From Burkholderia sp. 8Y (lineage in GTDB: Bacteria > Pseudomonadota > Gammaproteobacteria > Burkholderiales > Burkholderiaceae), in NCBI RefSeq assembly GCF_902506145.1, contig NZ_LR733520.1:902640-966639 (forward strand): a stretch of 64,000 bases of DNA, given 5' to 3'. Under the pieces are notes generated by a model, which was not told where the DNA came from, made no database searches, and saw only the letters and a program-made list of their open reading frames with translations. Of the stretch, positions 9,096-18,281 are shown in pieces (position 1 is the first letter of the stretch; each line of letters starts with the position of its first letter). Position numbers and translations under genes: made by a program.

Positions 9096-9893
9096 TCAGC
9101 GTTTGTCCCGCTCGATCACCGCATACGCGCTGTGGTTGTGAATCGACTCGAAGTTCTCCGCTTCCAGCACATACCGGAGGATGCGCTCGTCCGCGTTCAG
9201 CCGCGTCGCGATATCGCGCACGAGGTCTTCCACGAACTTGGGATTCTCATACGCGCGCTCGGTCACGAACTTTTCGTCGGGGCGCTTGAGCAACCCCCAC
9301 AGCTCGGACGACGCTTCTTCTTCAGCGATGCGCACCAGTTCTTCCACCGCCACGTAGCCCGTCAACTCCGCCGTGATGGTCACGTGCGACCGCTGATTGT
9401 GCGCGCCGTACTGCGAAATCTTCTTCGAGCAGGGGCACAGGCTCGTCACCGGCACGAGCACTTTGAGCGACAGACGCGTCTCGCCGTCGCGCTTCTCGGC
9501 GATGAACGTCGCCTCATAGTCCAGCAGGCTCTGCACGCCGGACACGGGCGCGGTCTTCATCACGAAATACGGCAGGGTCACTTCGATGCGGCCGGAATGC
9601 GCTTCGAGTTTCGCCAGCATCGAGGCGAGCATGGCGCGCAGCGCGGCCTGATCGAGCGGCTCCCGATGCTCTTCCAGCAGCGCGACAAAGCGCGACATGT
9701 GCGTGCCCTTCTGATCCGCCGGCAAATGCACGTCGAGATTCCACACGCCCACGCTCGGCTGCACGCCGCTTTCGGTACGCACCGTCAATGGATGCCGCAC
9801 GCCTTTCACGCCGACGCGCTGAATCGCGATCTGGCGCGTGTCGGGCGTGCTCTGAACATCGGGCATCACGAAGGCGGGATTCATCTGATTCAT
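9096..9893 (-). CDS. folE2: GTP cyclohydrolase FolE2 (type IB)
   Basis: A 265-residue GTP cyclohydrolase I of the FolE2 (COG1469) type, converting GTP to 7,8-dihydroneopterin triphosphate, the first step toward folate and related pterins. Diagnostic segments are KGTHMSRF (about 63-70), the metal-ligand region [10 protein letters not shown] around C153/C155, and [11 protein letters not shown]. FolE2 enzymes can use metals other than zinc and often back up the zinc-dependent FolE. The start MNQMNP offers two close ATGs. The gene follows dxs on the same strand, but a strong terminator lies between them, so it probably has its own promoter in the 150-base gap. A microsatellite adjoins its stop codon. 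Confidence 0.96.
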   Translation of the reverse strand: MNQMNPAFVMPDVQSTPDTRQIAIQRVGVKGVRHPLTVRTESGVQPSVGVWNLDVHLPADQKGTHMSRFVALLEEHREPLDQAALRAMLASMLAKLEAHSGRIEVTLPYFVMKTAPVSGVQSLLDYEATFIAEKRDGETRLSLKVLVPVTSLCPCSKKISQYGAHNQRSHVTITAELTGYVAVEELVRIAEEEASSELWGLLKRPDEKFVTERAYENPKFVEDLVRDIATRLNADERILRYVLEAENFESIHNHSAYAVIERDKR

Positions 9894-9952
9894 TTGTTAT
9901 GTCCTTTTGGCACCGACGCGCACGCCGCGCGGCGCTGTTCGGTGAAACGCAA

Positions 9953-9978
9953 ACGGCGCGGGACTTTGCCCGCGCCGT
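9953..9978 (-). terminator. Terminator hairpin after dxs
   Basis: A perfect 10-bp stem ACGGCGCGGG/CCCGCGCCGT with a 6-base loop is followed on the minus strand by TTTGCGTTT. The T tract is interrupted, but the stem is strong and well placed between dxs and folE2. Confidence 0.7.
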
Positions 9979-10043
9979 CAGCCAACACACTGCGGCCATT
10001 GCCGATGAACGGCGCGCCCCGAGCGCCCGTGGCCGCTCTCGCG

Positions 10044-11954
10044 TCAGGCGACGCGCTTGGTCAGCTTGCCCGCGGCTTCGACGGCGGACAGGAAACGCTC
10101 GCGGATGGAGCGCGCGATGCCGGCCGCATCGAGTCCGACGCTCGCGAGCAGCTTGGCGGGATCGCCGTGGTCGATGAAAACATCGGGCAGGCCGAGTTGC
10201 AGCACCGGCTTCACGACGCCGCTCGCAAGCAGCGCCTCGACGCACGCGGAACCCGCGCCGCCCATAATGGTGCCTTCCTCGACGGTCACGAGCGCGTCGT
10301 GCGTCGCGGCGAGTTCGCGCAGCAAGTCCGCGTCGACGGGCTTCACGAAGCGCATGTTCGCGACGGTGGCGTCGAGTTCCTCGGCGGCCGCGAGCGACGG
10401 CGCGACCATCGTGCCGAACGCGAGAATCGCGATGCGCTTGCCGGAACCCATCTTCTGCGCAGACTGACGGCGGATTTCGCCCTTGCCGAGCGGAATCGCG
10501 GTCATCTGCTTGACGGTCGCGACGCCCGCCCCCGCGCCGCGCGGATAGCGCACGGCCGTCGGATTCGGCTGCTGAAGCGCCGTGTACAGCATCTGGCGGC
10601 ACTCGTTTTCGTCGGAGGCGGCCATCACCGTCATGTTCGGGATGCAGCGCAGGAACGCGAGGTCGTAATTGCCCGCGTGCGTCGCGCCGTCCGCACCGAC
10701 CAGGCCCGCGCGGTCGATTGCGAAGACCACCGGCAGATTCTGCAACGCGACGTCGTGGATCAACTGGTCGTAGGCGCGCTGCAGGAATGTCGAGTAAATG
10801 GCGACGACCGGCTTCATGCCGTCCGCAGCCAGCCCGCCCGCGAACGTGACCGCGTGCTGCTCGGCGATGCCGACATCGAAATAACGGTCCGGGAAACGCT
10901 TCTCGAATTCGACCATGCCCGAGCCTTCGCGCATGGCCGGCGTGATGCCGACGACGCGCGAATCCTGCGCGGCGGCGTCGCAGAGCCATTCGCCGAACAC
11001 CTGCGTATAGGTCTTTTTCGACGGCGCCGTCGACGGCTTGATGCCTTCGGCCGGATTGAACTTGCCGGGGCCATGATAGAGCACCGGATCGGCTTCGGCG
11101 AGCTTGTAGCCCTGGCCTTTCTTCGTGACAACGTGCAGGAACTGCGGACCGCGCAATTCCTTGATGTTCTGCAGCGTCGGGATGAGCGAGTCGAGATCGT
11201 GCCCGTCGATCGGGCCGATGTAGTTGAAGCCGAACTCTTCGAAGAGCGTGGCCGGCACGATCATGCCTTTCGCGTGTTCTTCGAGCTTGCGCGCGAGGTC
11301 GAGCACCGGCGGCGCGGCGCGCAGCACGCGCTCGACGCCCGCGCGGGCGGCGGCATAGAAACGGCCCGACATCAGGCGCGCGAGATGGCGGTTCAGCGCG
11401 CCGACCGGCGGCGAAATCGACATGTCGTTGTCGTTCAGGATGACGAGCAGCGGCAGGTCGTCGGCGACGCCCGCGTTATTCATCGCCTCGAACGCCATGC
11501 CCGCGGTCATCGCGCCGTCGCCGATCACGGCGATCGAATATTGGTTGTCGCCTTGCAGCTTGTTCGCGACCGCCATGCCGAGCGCCGCCGAAATCGACGT
11601 GCTCGAATGCGCAGTGCCGAACGTGTCGTATTCGGATTCGCTGCGGCGCGGAAAGCCGGAAATGCCGTTGAGCTGGCGCAGCGTCGGCATCTTGTCGCGG
11701 CGTCCGGTCAGAATCTTGTGCGGATACGTCTGATGACCGACGTCCCAGACGATGCGGTCGCCCGGCGTATCGAACACATAATGCAGCGCGATCGTCAGCT
11801 CGACCGTGCCGAGGTTGGACGACAGATGGCCACCCGTCTGCGACACGCTGTCGAGCACGTAGGCCCGCAGTTCGTCGGCAAGCGGCTGCAGTTGACGTCG
11901 ATCGAGGGCACGCAAATCGGCCGGATCGTCGATGGTTTTCAGCAAGTCGTACAT
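10044..11954 (-). CDS. dxs: 1-deoxy-D-xylulose-5-phosphate synthase
   Basis: A 636-residue thiamine-diphosphate enzyme that condenses pyruvate and glyceraldehyde 3-phosphate to DXP, the entry step of the MEP isoprenoid pathway. Visible features: [15 protein letters not shown] (about 71-85), the ThDP-binding GDGAMTAG motif (145-152) with downstream N-N, and [19 protein letters not shown] with the catalytic Glu in the transketolase-like middle domain. The length matches the family. It lies 84 bases after ispA in the same direction, forming the common xseB-ispA-dxs group that supplies precursors for prenyl diphosphates. Confidence 0.98.
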   Translation of the reverse strand: MYDLLKTIDDPADLRALDRRQLQPLADELRAYVLDSVSQTGGHLSSNLGTVELTIALHYVFDTPGDRIVWDVGHQTYPHKILTGRRDKMPTLRQLNGISGFPRRSESEYDTFGTAHSSTSISAALGMAVANKLQGDNQYSIAVIGDGAMTAGMAFEAMNNAGVADDLPLLVILNDNDMSISPPVGALNRHLARLMSGRFYAAARAGVERVLRAAPPVLDLARKLEEHAKGMIVPATLFEEFGFNYIGPIDGHDLDSLIPTLQNIKELRGPQFLHVVTKKGQGYKLAEADPVLYHGPGKFNPAEGIKPSTAPSKKTYTQVFGEWLCDAAAQDSRVVGITPAMREGSGMVEFEKRFPDRYFDVGIAEQHAVTFAGGLAADGMKPVVAIYSTFLQRAYDQLIHDVALQNLPVVFAIDRAGLVGADGATHAGNYDLAFLRCIPNMTVMAASDENECRQMLYTALQQPNPTAVRYPRGAGAGVATVKQMTAIPLGKGEIRRQSAQKMGSGKRIAILAFGTMVAPSLAAAEELDATVANMRFVKPVDADLLRELAATHDALVTVEEGTIMGGAGSACVEALLASGVVKPVLQLGLPDVFIDHGDPAKLLASVGLDAAGIARSIRERFLSAVEAAGKLTKRVA

Positions 11955-12038
11955 CGTCGTCCCATTTAGGAAAACTGGCGTGATTCGTTCAGCGCGACGA
12001 TGACGTTCGCGCCGTGGGCCTCGTCACGCGTTCAACAA

Positions 12039-12926
12039 TTAATGCGCCCGGTTCACGACCAGGTCGGCAAGTTCGGCAAGACGCTGCGCGCGCCCGCCGA
12101 ACGGCTGGATGGCGGCGTGCGCGTCGCGGCCGAGCTGCGCCGCGAGTTCGCGCGACGCGTCGAGTCCGATGATCGACACGTAAGTCGGCTTGTCGTGCTG
12201 CGCGTCCTTGCCGGCGGTTTTGCCGAGCGTCGCGGAGTCCGCGGTGACATCGAGAATATCGTCGACGACCTGGAACGCGAGCCCGACCGCGGCAGCATAC
12301 TGATCGAGCGCGGCGAGCGCGTCCGCGCCCGGCTCGTCGCCGGCAAGCGCGCCCATGCGCACCGACGCACGCAACAACGCGCCCGTCTTCTTGCGATGCA
12401 TCGTTTCGAGTTCCGGCCGCGACAGCTTGCGCCCGACGCTTTCGAGGTCGATGGCCTGCCCGCCCGCCATGCCGACCGAGCCGCTCGCGACCGCCAGTTC
12501 GCGCACGAGCGCGGCCTGCTGACGGTCCGACAGACCATTGCCCTCGGCCGTCAGCGCGATGAACGCCTGAGACTGAAGCGCGTCGCCGACGAGCAGCGCC
12601 GTCGCTTCGTCATATTGAATGTGTACCGTAGGCTTGCCGCGACGAAGCGCGTCGTCGTCCATCGCGGGCATGTCGTCATGCACGAGCGAATAAACGTGGA
12701 TCATTTCCAGCGCGGCGCTCGCGGCCTCGACCGCGTGTGCGCTCGCGCCGGTGAGTTCGCCGGCTGCGTGAACGAGCAGCGGACGCACGCGCTTGCCGCC
12801 GCCGAGCACCGCGTAGCGCATGGCTTCATGCAGACGCGCCGGCGCGACGTCCGTGCCGGGAAGACAGTGCTCGAGCGCCGTTTCGACGCGGTCGAGCGTG
12901 GCGCGCATCCATTGTTCGAAGGTCAT
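12039..12926 (-). CDS. ispA: Farnesyl/geranyl diphosphate synthase (polyprenyl synthetase)
   Basis: A 295-residue short-chain trans-prenyl diphosphate synthase that elongates DMAPP with IPP, mostly to farnesyl diphosphate. The first Asp-rich motif DDMPAMD sits at about 84-90 and the second, VVDDILD, at about 232-238; GGGKRVRPLL (42-51) binds IPP. The ATG at 12926 overlaps the xseB stop by four bases (ATGA), so the pair is translationally coupled. A longer frame upstream is xseB read out of phase. Chain length cannot be set from sequence alone, but the residues before the first DDxxD (HVYSLVHDD) are in keeping with an FPP synthase. Confidence 0.95.
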   Translation of the reverse strand: MTFEQWMRATLDRVETALEHCLPGTDVAPARLHEAMRYAVLGGGKRVRPLLVHAAGELTGASAHAVEAASAALEMIHVYSLVHDDMPAMDDDALRRGKPTVHIQYDEATALLVGDALQSQAFIALTAEGNGLSDRQQAALVRELAVASGSVGMAGGQAIDLESVGRKLSRPELETMHRKKTGALLRASVRMGALAGDEPGADALAALDQYAAAVGLAFQVVDDILDVTADSATLGKTAGKDAQHDKPTYVSIIGLDASRELAAQLGRDAHAAIQPFGGRAQRLAELADLVVNRAH

Positions 12927-13258
12927 AGGTCGTCGTCCCCGTTGTCGTTCGTAGCTCCCGTACCCTGGGCGGCGCGCTGGACTTCGGCGGGCAGCGGTTT
13001 GAGCGTCTCGCCGTCGAGCACGCGAACCTGCTGCTCGACCTTTTCGAGCTGCTGCTGGCAAAAGCCTACGAGCGCCGCTCCCCGGCGGTACGCCGCAAGC
13101 GATTCCTCGAGGCTCAGCGCGCCTTCTTCCATGCGCGCCACGAGCGATTCGAGTTCGGCCAGCGCCGCTTCGTAATTCTGCGGAAGCGGCGAGGCGTCCG
13201 CGCCCGGCGCATCGGCGCGGGCTTCTTCGCTTGTTGCGTCTTCTGCGGTCTTCGCCAT
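12923..13258 (-). CDS. xseB: Exodeoxyribonuclease VII small subunit
   Basis: A 111-residue small subunit of exonuclease VII. The core, from about residue 28, is the expected helical hairpin: NYEAALAELESLVARMEEG, then LSLEESLAAYRRGAAL and CQQQLEKVEQQV. Several small subunits pack on each XseA large subunit to form the single-strand-specific nuclease. The first ~25 residues are a low-complexity Ala/Glu-rich tail. ATG 13258 (MAKTAEDA) is preferred over an ATG 14 codons upstream. The stop overlaps the ispA start. It heads the xseB-ispA-dxs group; XseA is not encoded in the window. Confidence 0.93.
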   Translation of the reverse strand: MAKTAEDATSEEARADAPGADASPLPQNYEAALAELESLVARMEEGALSLEESLAAYRRGAALVGFCQQQLEKVEQQVRVLDGETLKPLPAEVQRAAQGTGATNDNGDDDL

Positions 13259-13503
13259 GAATCGTGGATGTGCGGTGAAAAAATTGGAACCAAGTCGCAC
13301 ATTCTACGGCAAAAGCCAGTTTTTCGACCCGCATCCCGTGCGCGCGCTACGGCAGCGAGGCGCACGACGTGCGACGGGGCATCCCCCGGCAGGCGCGCGG
13401 AACAACGCTTGCGCAATGTCAGCGAAATGCGTTTTCGTCGGAACTCTCGCGACAATTTATACCCAAATCAAGACCTTATGCGCCCCAGCGAGGCGGATTT
13501 CGG

Positions 13504-13509
13504 TATAAT
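13504..13509 (+). promoter_or_regulatory. Candidate -10 box for the Rieske oxygenase gene
   Basis: TATAAT lies 70 bases upstream of the oxygenase ATG inside the divergent xseB/oxygenase gap (13259-13579). No clear -35 hexamer is at the right distance, so the call rests on the perfect -10 and local AT content. Confidence 0.4.
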
Positions 13510-13579
13510 CGCGGGCTCCCTAAATCGAATCTTCGATGGTTGGGTTGTTCACTGCTTTCACGTCTTAACGGGAGTGGGA

Positions 13580-14686
13580 ATGTCCAATCTGAGCAATGCA
13601 TTGCAGTTGAAGGCTGTCCATAGTCAACTGCCAGTCACGGCTTACTTTGACGATGCGCTTCTAACGCGCGAACTCGACGTACTTTTCAAGCAAGGTCCAC
13701 GCTATATCGGGCACGAACTCATGGTCCCCGAGGCGGGGAACTATTTCGCGCTTCCCGGCGAGGGCGAAGGGCGCGTGCTCGTCCGCAATCAGCAAAACAG
13801 CATCGAACTGCTTTCCAACGTGTGCCGCCACCGTCAGGCCATCATGCTGAACGGGCGCGGCAGCGCGGACAACATCGTCTGCCCGCTGCATCGCTGGACG
13901 TATGATCTGAGCGGCCAGTTACTCGGCGCACCGCATTTCGCGGACAAACCGTGCCTGAATCTCGGCGCAACGCCGCTGCAGAACTGGCAAGGGCTGCTCT
14001 TCGAGGCCGAAGGCCGCAACGTCGCGGCCGATCTCGCCAAACTCGGCACGGCGCGTCACTTCGATTTCTCGGGCTTCATGTTCGATCACGTCGAAGTCCA
14101 CGAGTGCAACTACAACTGGAAGACCTTCATCGAGGTCTATCTGGAGGACTACCACGTCGCGCCTTTCCATCCCGGCCTCGGCAGTTTCGTGTCGTGCGAC
14201 AACCTTGAATGGGAATTCGGCGACTGGTACAGCGTGCAGACGGTCGGCGTCCACAAGAATCTGGAAAAGCCCGGCAGCCCCACGTACCGCAAGTGGCACG
14301 ATCAGGTCCTGCGCTTTCGCAACGGCGCGCCGCCGGAGTTCGGCGCCATCTGGATGGTGTATTACCCCGGTCTCATGATCGAGTGGTATCCGCACGTGCT
14401 CGTCGTGTCGTGGCTCATTCCGCGCGGCACGCAGAAGACGACAAACATCGTCGAGTTCTATTACCCCGAGGAGATCGCGCTGTTCGAGCGCGAGTTCATC
14501 GAGGCCGAACGCGCCGCGTACATGGAAACCGCCCGCGAGGACGACGAAATCGCCGAGCGCATGGACGCGGGCCGTCGCGCGCTCATGTCGCGCGGCGAGA
14601 ATCAGGTCGGGCCCTATCAAAGTCCGATGGAATCCGGCATGCAGCACTTCCACGAGTTTTTGCGGCATCAGCTCGGCAGCATTTGA
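13580..14686 (+). CDS. Rieske non-heme iron oxygenase (aromatic ring-hydroxylating alpha subunit type)
   Basis: A 368-residue protein with a Rieske [2Fe-2S] domain, C82-x-H84 (CRHRQ) and C101-x2-H104 (CPLHRW), followed by a catalytic domain with mononuclear iron ligands in EDYHVAPFHPGL (H192, H197). This is the architecture of the alpha subunit of ring-hydroxylating dioxygenases and of one-component Rieske monooxygenases. No beta subunit, ferredoxin or reductase gene is nearby, so the substrate and electron donor are unknown; relatives act on aromatic acids, sterols or choline-like amines. ATG 13580 follows GGAG with good spacing. Upstream frame extension covers the promoter region and is not used. 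A terminator follows. Confidence 0.93.
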   Translation: MSNLSNALQLKAVHSQLPVTAYFDDALLTRELDVLFKQGPRYIGHELMVPEAGNYFALPGEGEGRVLVRNQQNSIELLSNVCRHRQAIMLNGRGSADNIVCPLHRWTYDLSGQLLGAPHFADKPCLNLGATPLQNWQGLLFEAEGRNVAADLAKLGTARHFDFSGFMFDHVEVHECNYNWKTFIEVYLEDYHVAPFHPGLGSFVSCDNLEWEFGDWYSVQTVGVHKNLEKPGSPTYRKWHDQVLRFRNGAPPEFGAIWMVYYPGLMIEWYPHVLVVSWLIPRGTQKTTNIVEFYYPEEIALFEREFIEAERAAYMETAREDDEIAERMDAGRRALMSRGENQVGPYQSPMESGMQHFHEFLRHQLGSI

Positions 14687-14709
14687 GCGCGGCGGCATGA
14701 TTACAAGAG

Positions 14710-14733
14710 ACGGGCTTTCGGGCCCGTTTTCTT
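14710..14733 (+). terminator. Rho-independent terminator after the Rieske oxygenase
   Basis: Stem ACGGGC/GCCCGT (14710-14715 with 14722-14727) with a 6-base loop is followed by TTTTCTT, about 25 bases after the oxygenase stop. Confidence 0.75.
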
Positions 14734-14791
14734 GTTTACACTAGGCGTTCATCCACTTCGAAGTCCGTGTCGAAGACCATCAGGAGCCGCC

Positions 14792-15661
14792 ATGCCGCAC
14801 ACTCACTACACCACGCTCATTTCCGCGGCCAATCTCGCCGAACGGCTCGCCGACGCGCCCGGCAGCGTGCTCGTCTTCGACTGCCGGTTCGATCTGGCCG
14901 CCCCGGAAGCGGGCGAGACCGCCTACGCCGCTGGCCACATTCCCGGCGCGCATTACCTGCATCTGGACCGCGACCTCTCCGGCGCGAAAACCGGCACGAA
15001 CGGCCGGCATCCGCTGCCGGAGCGGGCGGCGCTCGTCGCCCGGCTCGCGAGTTTCGGCTTGAACGAAGGTCAGCAGGTTGTCGCCTACGACGCGCAAGGC
15101 GGCATGTACGCCGCGCGTCTCTGGTGGCTTCTGCGCTGGCTCGGGCATGATTCCGTCGCCTTGCTCGACGGCGGCCTGCAGGCGTGGGAGACCGCAGGCA
15201 AGCCACTCGACACCGCCGTGCCGCCGACGACGCAGGGCACCTTCAAGGCCGGCCAGCCGCTGCAAGTCACCGTCGATGCACGGGCGATCGAGCGCAGCAT
15301 CGGCACGCGCGATCATCTGCTGATCGATGCGCGCGCCGCCGACCGCTATCGCGGCGAGAACGAAACGATCGATCCGGTCGGCGGCCATATTCCCGGCGCG
15401 CTCAATCACTTCTTCAAGAACAATCTGACGCAGGAAGGCCGCTTCAAAACCGCGCACGAACTGCGCGAAGCGTTCGGCTCGCTGATCGGCGAGACGCCGA
15501 CGGATCGCGTCGTGCTGCAATGCGGATCGGGCGTGACGGCGTGCCATAACGCGCTCGCGATGGAAATCGCCGGGCTGCACGGCGCGGCGCTGTACCCCGG
15601 CTCATGGAGCGAATGGAGCGCCGATCCTGGCCGCCCCGTCGCCACCGGCGCGAACCCCTGA
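14792..15661 (+). CDS. sseA: Sulfurtransferase, 3-mercaptopyruvate type (SseA-like)
   Basis: A 289-residue tandem rhodanese. The inactive N-terminal domain (about 8-140) has Asp in place of the active Cys (VAYDAQGGMYA), while the C-terminal domain carries the active loop CGSGVTA at 244-250. The CGSGVTA loop is the form typical of 3-mercaptopyruvate sulfurtransferase rather than thiosulfate sulfurtransferase, so sulfur transfer from 3-mercaptopyruvate to cyanide or thiols is the likely activity. AGGAG precedes ATG 14792; the frame extends 20 codons further up but over the preceding terminator region. It converges on the dienelactone-hydrolase-like gene six bases away. Confidence 0.92.
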   Translation: MPHTHYTTLISAANLAERLADAPGSVLVFDCRFDLAAPEAGETAYAAGHIPGAHYLHLDRDLSGAKTGTNGRHPLPERAALVARLASFGLNEGQQVVAYDAQGGMYAARLWWLLRWLGHDSVALLDGGLQAWETAGKPLDTAVPPTTQGTFKAGQPLQVTVDARAIERSIGTRDHLLIDARAADRYRGENETIDPVGGHIPGALNHFFKNNLTQEGRFKTAHELREAFGSLIGETPTDRVVLQCGSGVTACHNALAMEIAGLHGAALYPGSWSEWSADPGRPVATGANP

Positions 15662-15667
15662 TCCGTC

Positions 15668-16543
15668 TTACTTGACGCCGCGCTCGCGGAACCACGCGAG
15701 CGCGCGCTTCCAGCCGTCTTCGGCGTCGGCCTTGCGGTAGCTCGGACGATAATCCGCGAAGAACGCGTGCGGCGCGTCGTCGTAGACGACGAACTGCGAG
15801 CCGCGCGCGCTCGGCGGCCCGTTCGCGATGGCCTGTTTCATCTGCTCGATGGTGTCCTGCGGGATGCTCGGATCCTGCCGCCCATACAAGCCGAGCACGG
15901 GCACTTTCAGTTCGGCGGCATTGTCGATGGGATTGCTCGGCGAATTCGCCGTCTTGTTGCCGGCGAGCCGCCCGTACCACGCAACCGCCGCCTTCACGCG
16001 CGGATTGTGCTCCGCGTACAGCCACGTGATGCGCCCGCCCCAGCAGAACCCGGTGATACCGAGCCGCTTCAGGTCGCCGCCGTGCTCGCCCGCCCACTTC
16101 ACGGTCTCGTCGATATCGGAAAGCACCTGCGAATCCGGCACTTTCGAGACGAGCTGATCGTTGAGTTGCTGGATCGACGGATACACCGACGCATCGCCTT
16201 GCCGCGTGTAAAGGTCCGGCGCGATGGCCAGATAGCCGAGCTTGGCGAAGCGGCGGCAGACATCGGCGATATGTTCGTGCACGCCGAAAATCTCGTGAAT
16301 CACGATGATGACCGGCAGATGCGTCTTGCCCAACGGCTGCGCGCGATACGCGGGAATCAGCGTGCCGTCCGCGCCGCGAACGCCTATCGCGCCGGCTTCC
16401 AGGCCGTCGGCATCGGTATGAATGGTCTGCGCGGAGACGGGCAGCACGGCCGCCGCGAAGCCGGTGCCGAAAGCGGCCTTGATGAACGTGCGTCGGTCGA
16501 ACGGAACGTGCGGAATGAGGCTGTCGACTTCGGGAGTCAGCAT
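15668..16543 (-). CDS. Dienelactone hydrolase family protein with Tat signal
   Basis: A 291-residue alpha/beta hydrolase. The nucleophile elbow GFCWGG puts Cys at 167, as in dienelactone hydrolase (carboxymethylenebutenolidase); HEIFGVHEHI near 83-92 is the usual DLH segment, and the His lies in DAPHAFF near the C-terminus. The N-terminus has a twin-arginine-like signal, DRRTFIKAAFG (16-26), followed by a hydrophobic stretch and AQT, suggesting export via Tat, as in the YghX group. ATG 16543 follows AGGAG; a longer frame exists upstream. The physiological ester or lactone is not known. Confidence 0.9.
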   Translation of the reverse strand: MLTPEVDSLIPHVPFDRRTFIKAAFGTGFAAAVLPVSAQTIHTDADGLEAGAIGVRGADGTLIPAYRAQPLGKTHLPVIIVIHEIFGVHEHIADVCRRFAKLGYLAIAPDLYTRQGDASVYPSIQQLNDQLVSKVPDSQVLSDIDETVKWAGEHGGDLKRLGITGFCWGGRITWLYAEHNPRVKAAVAWYGRLAGNKTANSPSNPIDNAAELKVPVLGLYGRQDPSIPQDTIEQMKQAIANGPPSARGSQFVVYDDAPHAFFADYRPSYRKADAEDGWKRALAWFRERGVK

Positions 16544-16765
16544 TGGAAGCTCCTGCGGCATGCGCCGCCAACGCGCCGCGATGCGGGCGCTCGCGTCGTC
16601 GAGCCACAGCCGCACCGATGGCACTGAACCGGAAACCGCGCTGGCGTCTCCGAAGGAAACAGCGCGGCGCTACACGACTGGTTTCGGGCGGCAAGCCGCA
16701 TCGCCCGCAGCGCCCGACATGGCGCGCCGCTCATTCTAAACAGCTTTGTCGCGAAGGCGTGCGCG

Positions 16766-18139
16766 TCAGTGCAGCTTCACGCGCGGCGCGGTGGACCGGC
16801 GCAGCCAGTGCGCGAACGTATCGAGCACCATGCGCGCGTAGCCGTGCAGCGCCGCGACGTGCAGCCGGTACAGCGACATGTACATGAAGCGCGCGAAGAG
16901 CCCTTCGATCAGCATGTTCCCGCCGATCAGCCCGCCCATCAGATTGCCGACCGCGCTGTAATGCCCGAGCGAAACCAGCGAGCCGAAATCGTGATAGGTG
17001 TATTCGGGCAGCGGCTTGCCGTCCATGCGGCGCGTGAATGCCTTGAACAGGAAACTCGCCTGCTGATGCGCCGCCTGCGCGCGCGGCGGCACGTTGCGTT
17101 CGTTGCCCGGCCACGGACACGCCGCGCAATCGCCGAGCGCGAAGACGTTGTCGTCGATCTCGGTCTGCAGCGTGCGGCGCACGATCAACTGGCCGAGGCG
17201 ATTGGTCGGCAGGCCGTCGAGTTGCGCGAGCACCGCGGGCGCCTTGATGCCCGCCGCCCACACCGTCAGATCAGCGCGGATCATCTTGCCGCTCGCGGTG
17301 CGGATCGTGTCGCGCGTGACTTGCGCGACCGTCTCGCCCGTCATCAGCTTCACGCCGAGCTTCGTGAGCAGTTCCGCCGTCGCGGTCGATACGCGCTCCT
17401 GCAACGCCGGCAGAATGCGCGGCCCCGCTTCGATCAGCACGATGCCGATGTCATGCTTCGGATCGAGCTTGTGCAAGCCGTACGCCGACAGCACTTGCGC
17501 GGTGTTGCGCAGTTCCGCCGACAATTCGACGCCCGTCGCGCCCGCGCCGACGATCGCGATCTGAATGCGCGGCGCCGCTTCCACGATGACGGGCTCTTGC
17601 GCTTGCGCGGCCCCTTCCACGGCGAGTTCCGGCACGACGTGCTCGGCGCGCATGCACGCGGCGATCAGCCGTTTGCGAAAAAGCTCCGCCTGACCGACCG
17701 TATCGAGCGCAATCGAGTACTGCTGCGCGCCCTCGACGCCGAAGAAATGCGTCGTGCTGCCAATGGCGATTACGAGCGTGTCGTATTCCAGCTCTCGCTC
17801 GGGCAGCAATTCACCGGCTTCGTCGTCGCGCAGCGCGCCGATCGTAATGCGCTTCGCCGCGCGGTTCAGGCCGATGAGCTCGCCTTGCTGAAACTCGAAA
17901 CCGTGCCACAGCGCCTGCGCCGCGTATTCGAGTTCCTGCGTGAACGGGTCCATGCTGCCCGCCGCGACTTCGTGCAACAGCGGCTTCCAGATGTGCGTCG
18001 GATTGCGATCGACGAGCGTGATCTGCGCGCGCGCCGCCTTGGCGTCCGCCTTGCCTTCGCCCGAACCATAGCGGTCGCCGAGACGCGTCGCGAGTTCGAG
18101 ACCGCCGGCCCCGCCGCCGACGATAATGAAGCGATGCAT
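16766..18139 (-). CDS. ndh: Type II NADH dehydrogenase (NDH-2-like NAD(P)/FAD oxidoreductase)
   Basis: A 457-residue two-Rossmann flavoprotein. The FAD motif is at the start (RFIIVGGGAGGLELA) and the NADH motif in the middle (IAIVGAGATGVELSAEL). The quinone-site-like segment FALGDCAACP with a downstream AQAAHQQASFL matches non-proton-pumping NADH:quinone oxidoreductases. The C-terminus has an amphipathic/hydrophobic stretch (NMLIEGLFARFMYMSLYRLH) that would hold it to the inner face of the membrane. It passes electrons from NADH to ubiquinone. Its 142-base upstream gap to polA has no obvious promoter. The length suits the family (about 430-460). Confidence 0.93.
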   Translation of the reverse strand: MHRFIIVGGGAGGLELATRLGDRYGSGEGKADAKAARAQITLVDRNPTHIWKPLLHEVAAGSMDPFTQELEYAAQALWHGFEFQQGELIGLNRAAKRITIGALRDDEAGELLPERELEYDTLVIAIGSTTHFFGVEGAQQYSIALDTVGQAELFRKRLIAACMRAEHVVPELAVEGAAQAQEPVIVEAAPRIQIAIVGAGATGVELSAELRNTAQVLSAYGLHKLDPKHDIGIVLIEAGPRILPALQERVSTATAELLTKLGVKLMTGETVAQVTRDTIRTASGKMIRADLTVWAAGIKAPAVLAQLDGLPTNRLGQLIVRRTLQTEIDDNVFALGDCAACPWPGNERNVPPRAQAAHQQASFLFKAFTRRMDGKPLPEYTYHDFGSLVSLGHYSAVGNLMGGLIGGNMLIEGLFARFMYMSLYRLHVAALHGYARMVLDTFAHWLRRSTAPRVKLH

Positions 18140-18281
18140 GAAAACCTCTCCGTTTGCCTGATGGAATGCACGGCGCTATCCGCTCGCCTCGCTGCCTCAT
18201 TGTGCGTGATGCGACGCGGCATTCACAAGCGCCGCCGTCGCATGTCCGGCATATGCTCGCTGCCGGCCGCTCAGTGCGCCC

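Noticed and set aside
8895..11969. A 1024-codon plus-strand open frame over folE2 and dxs
   Set aside because: Antisense to two well-identified genes; no domain or ribosome-binding site.
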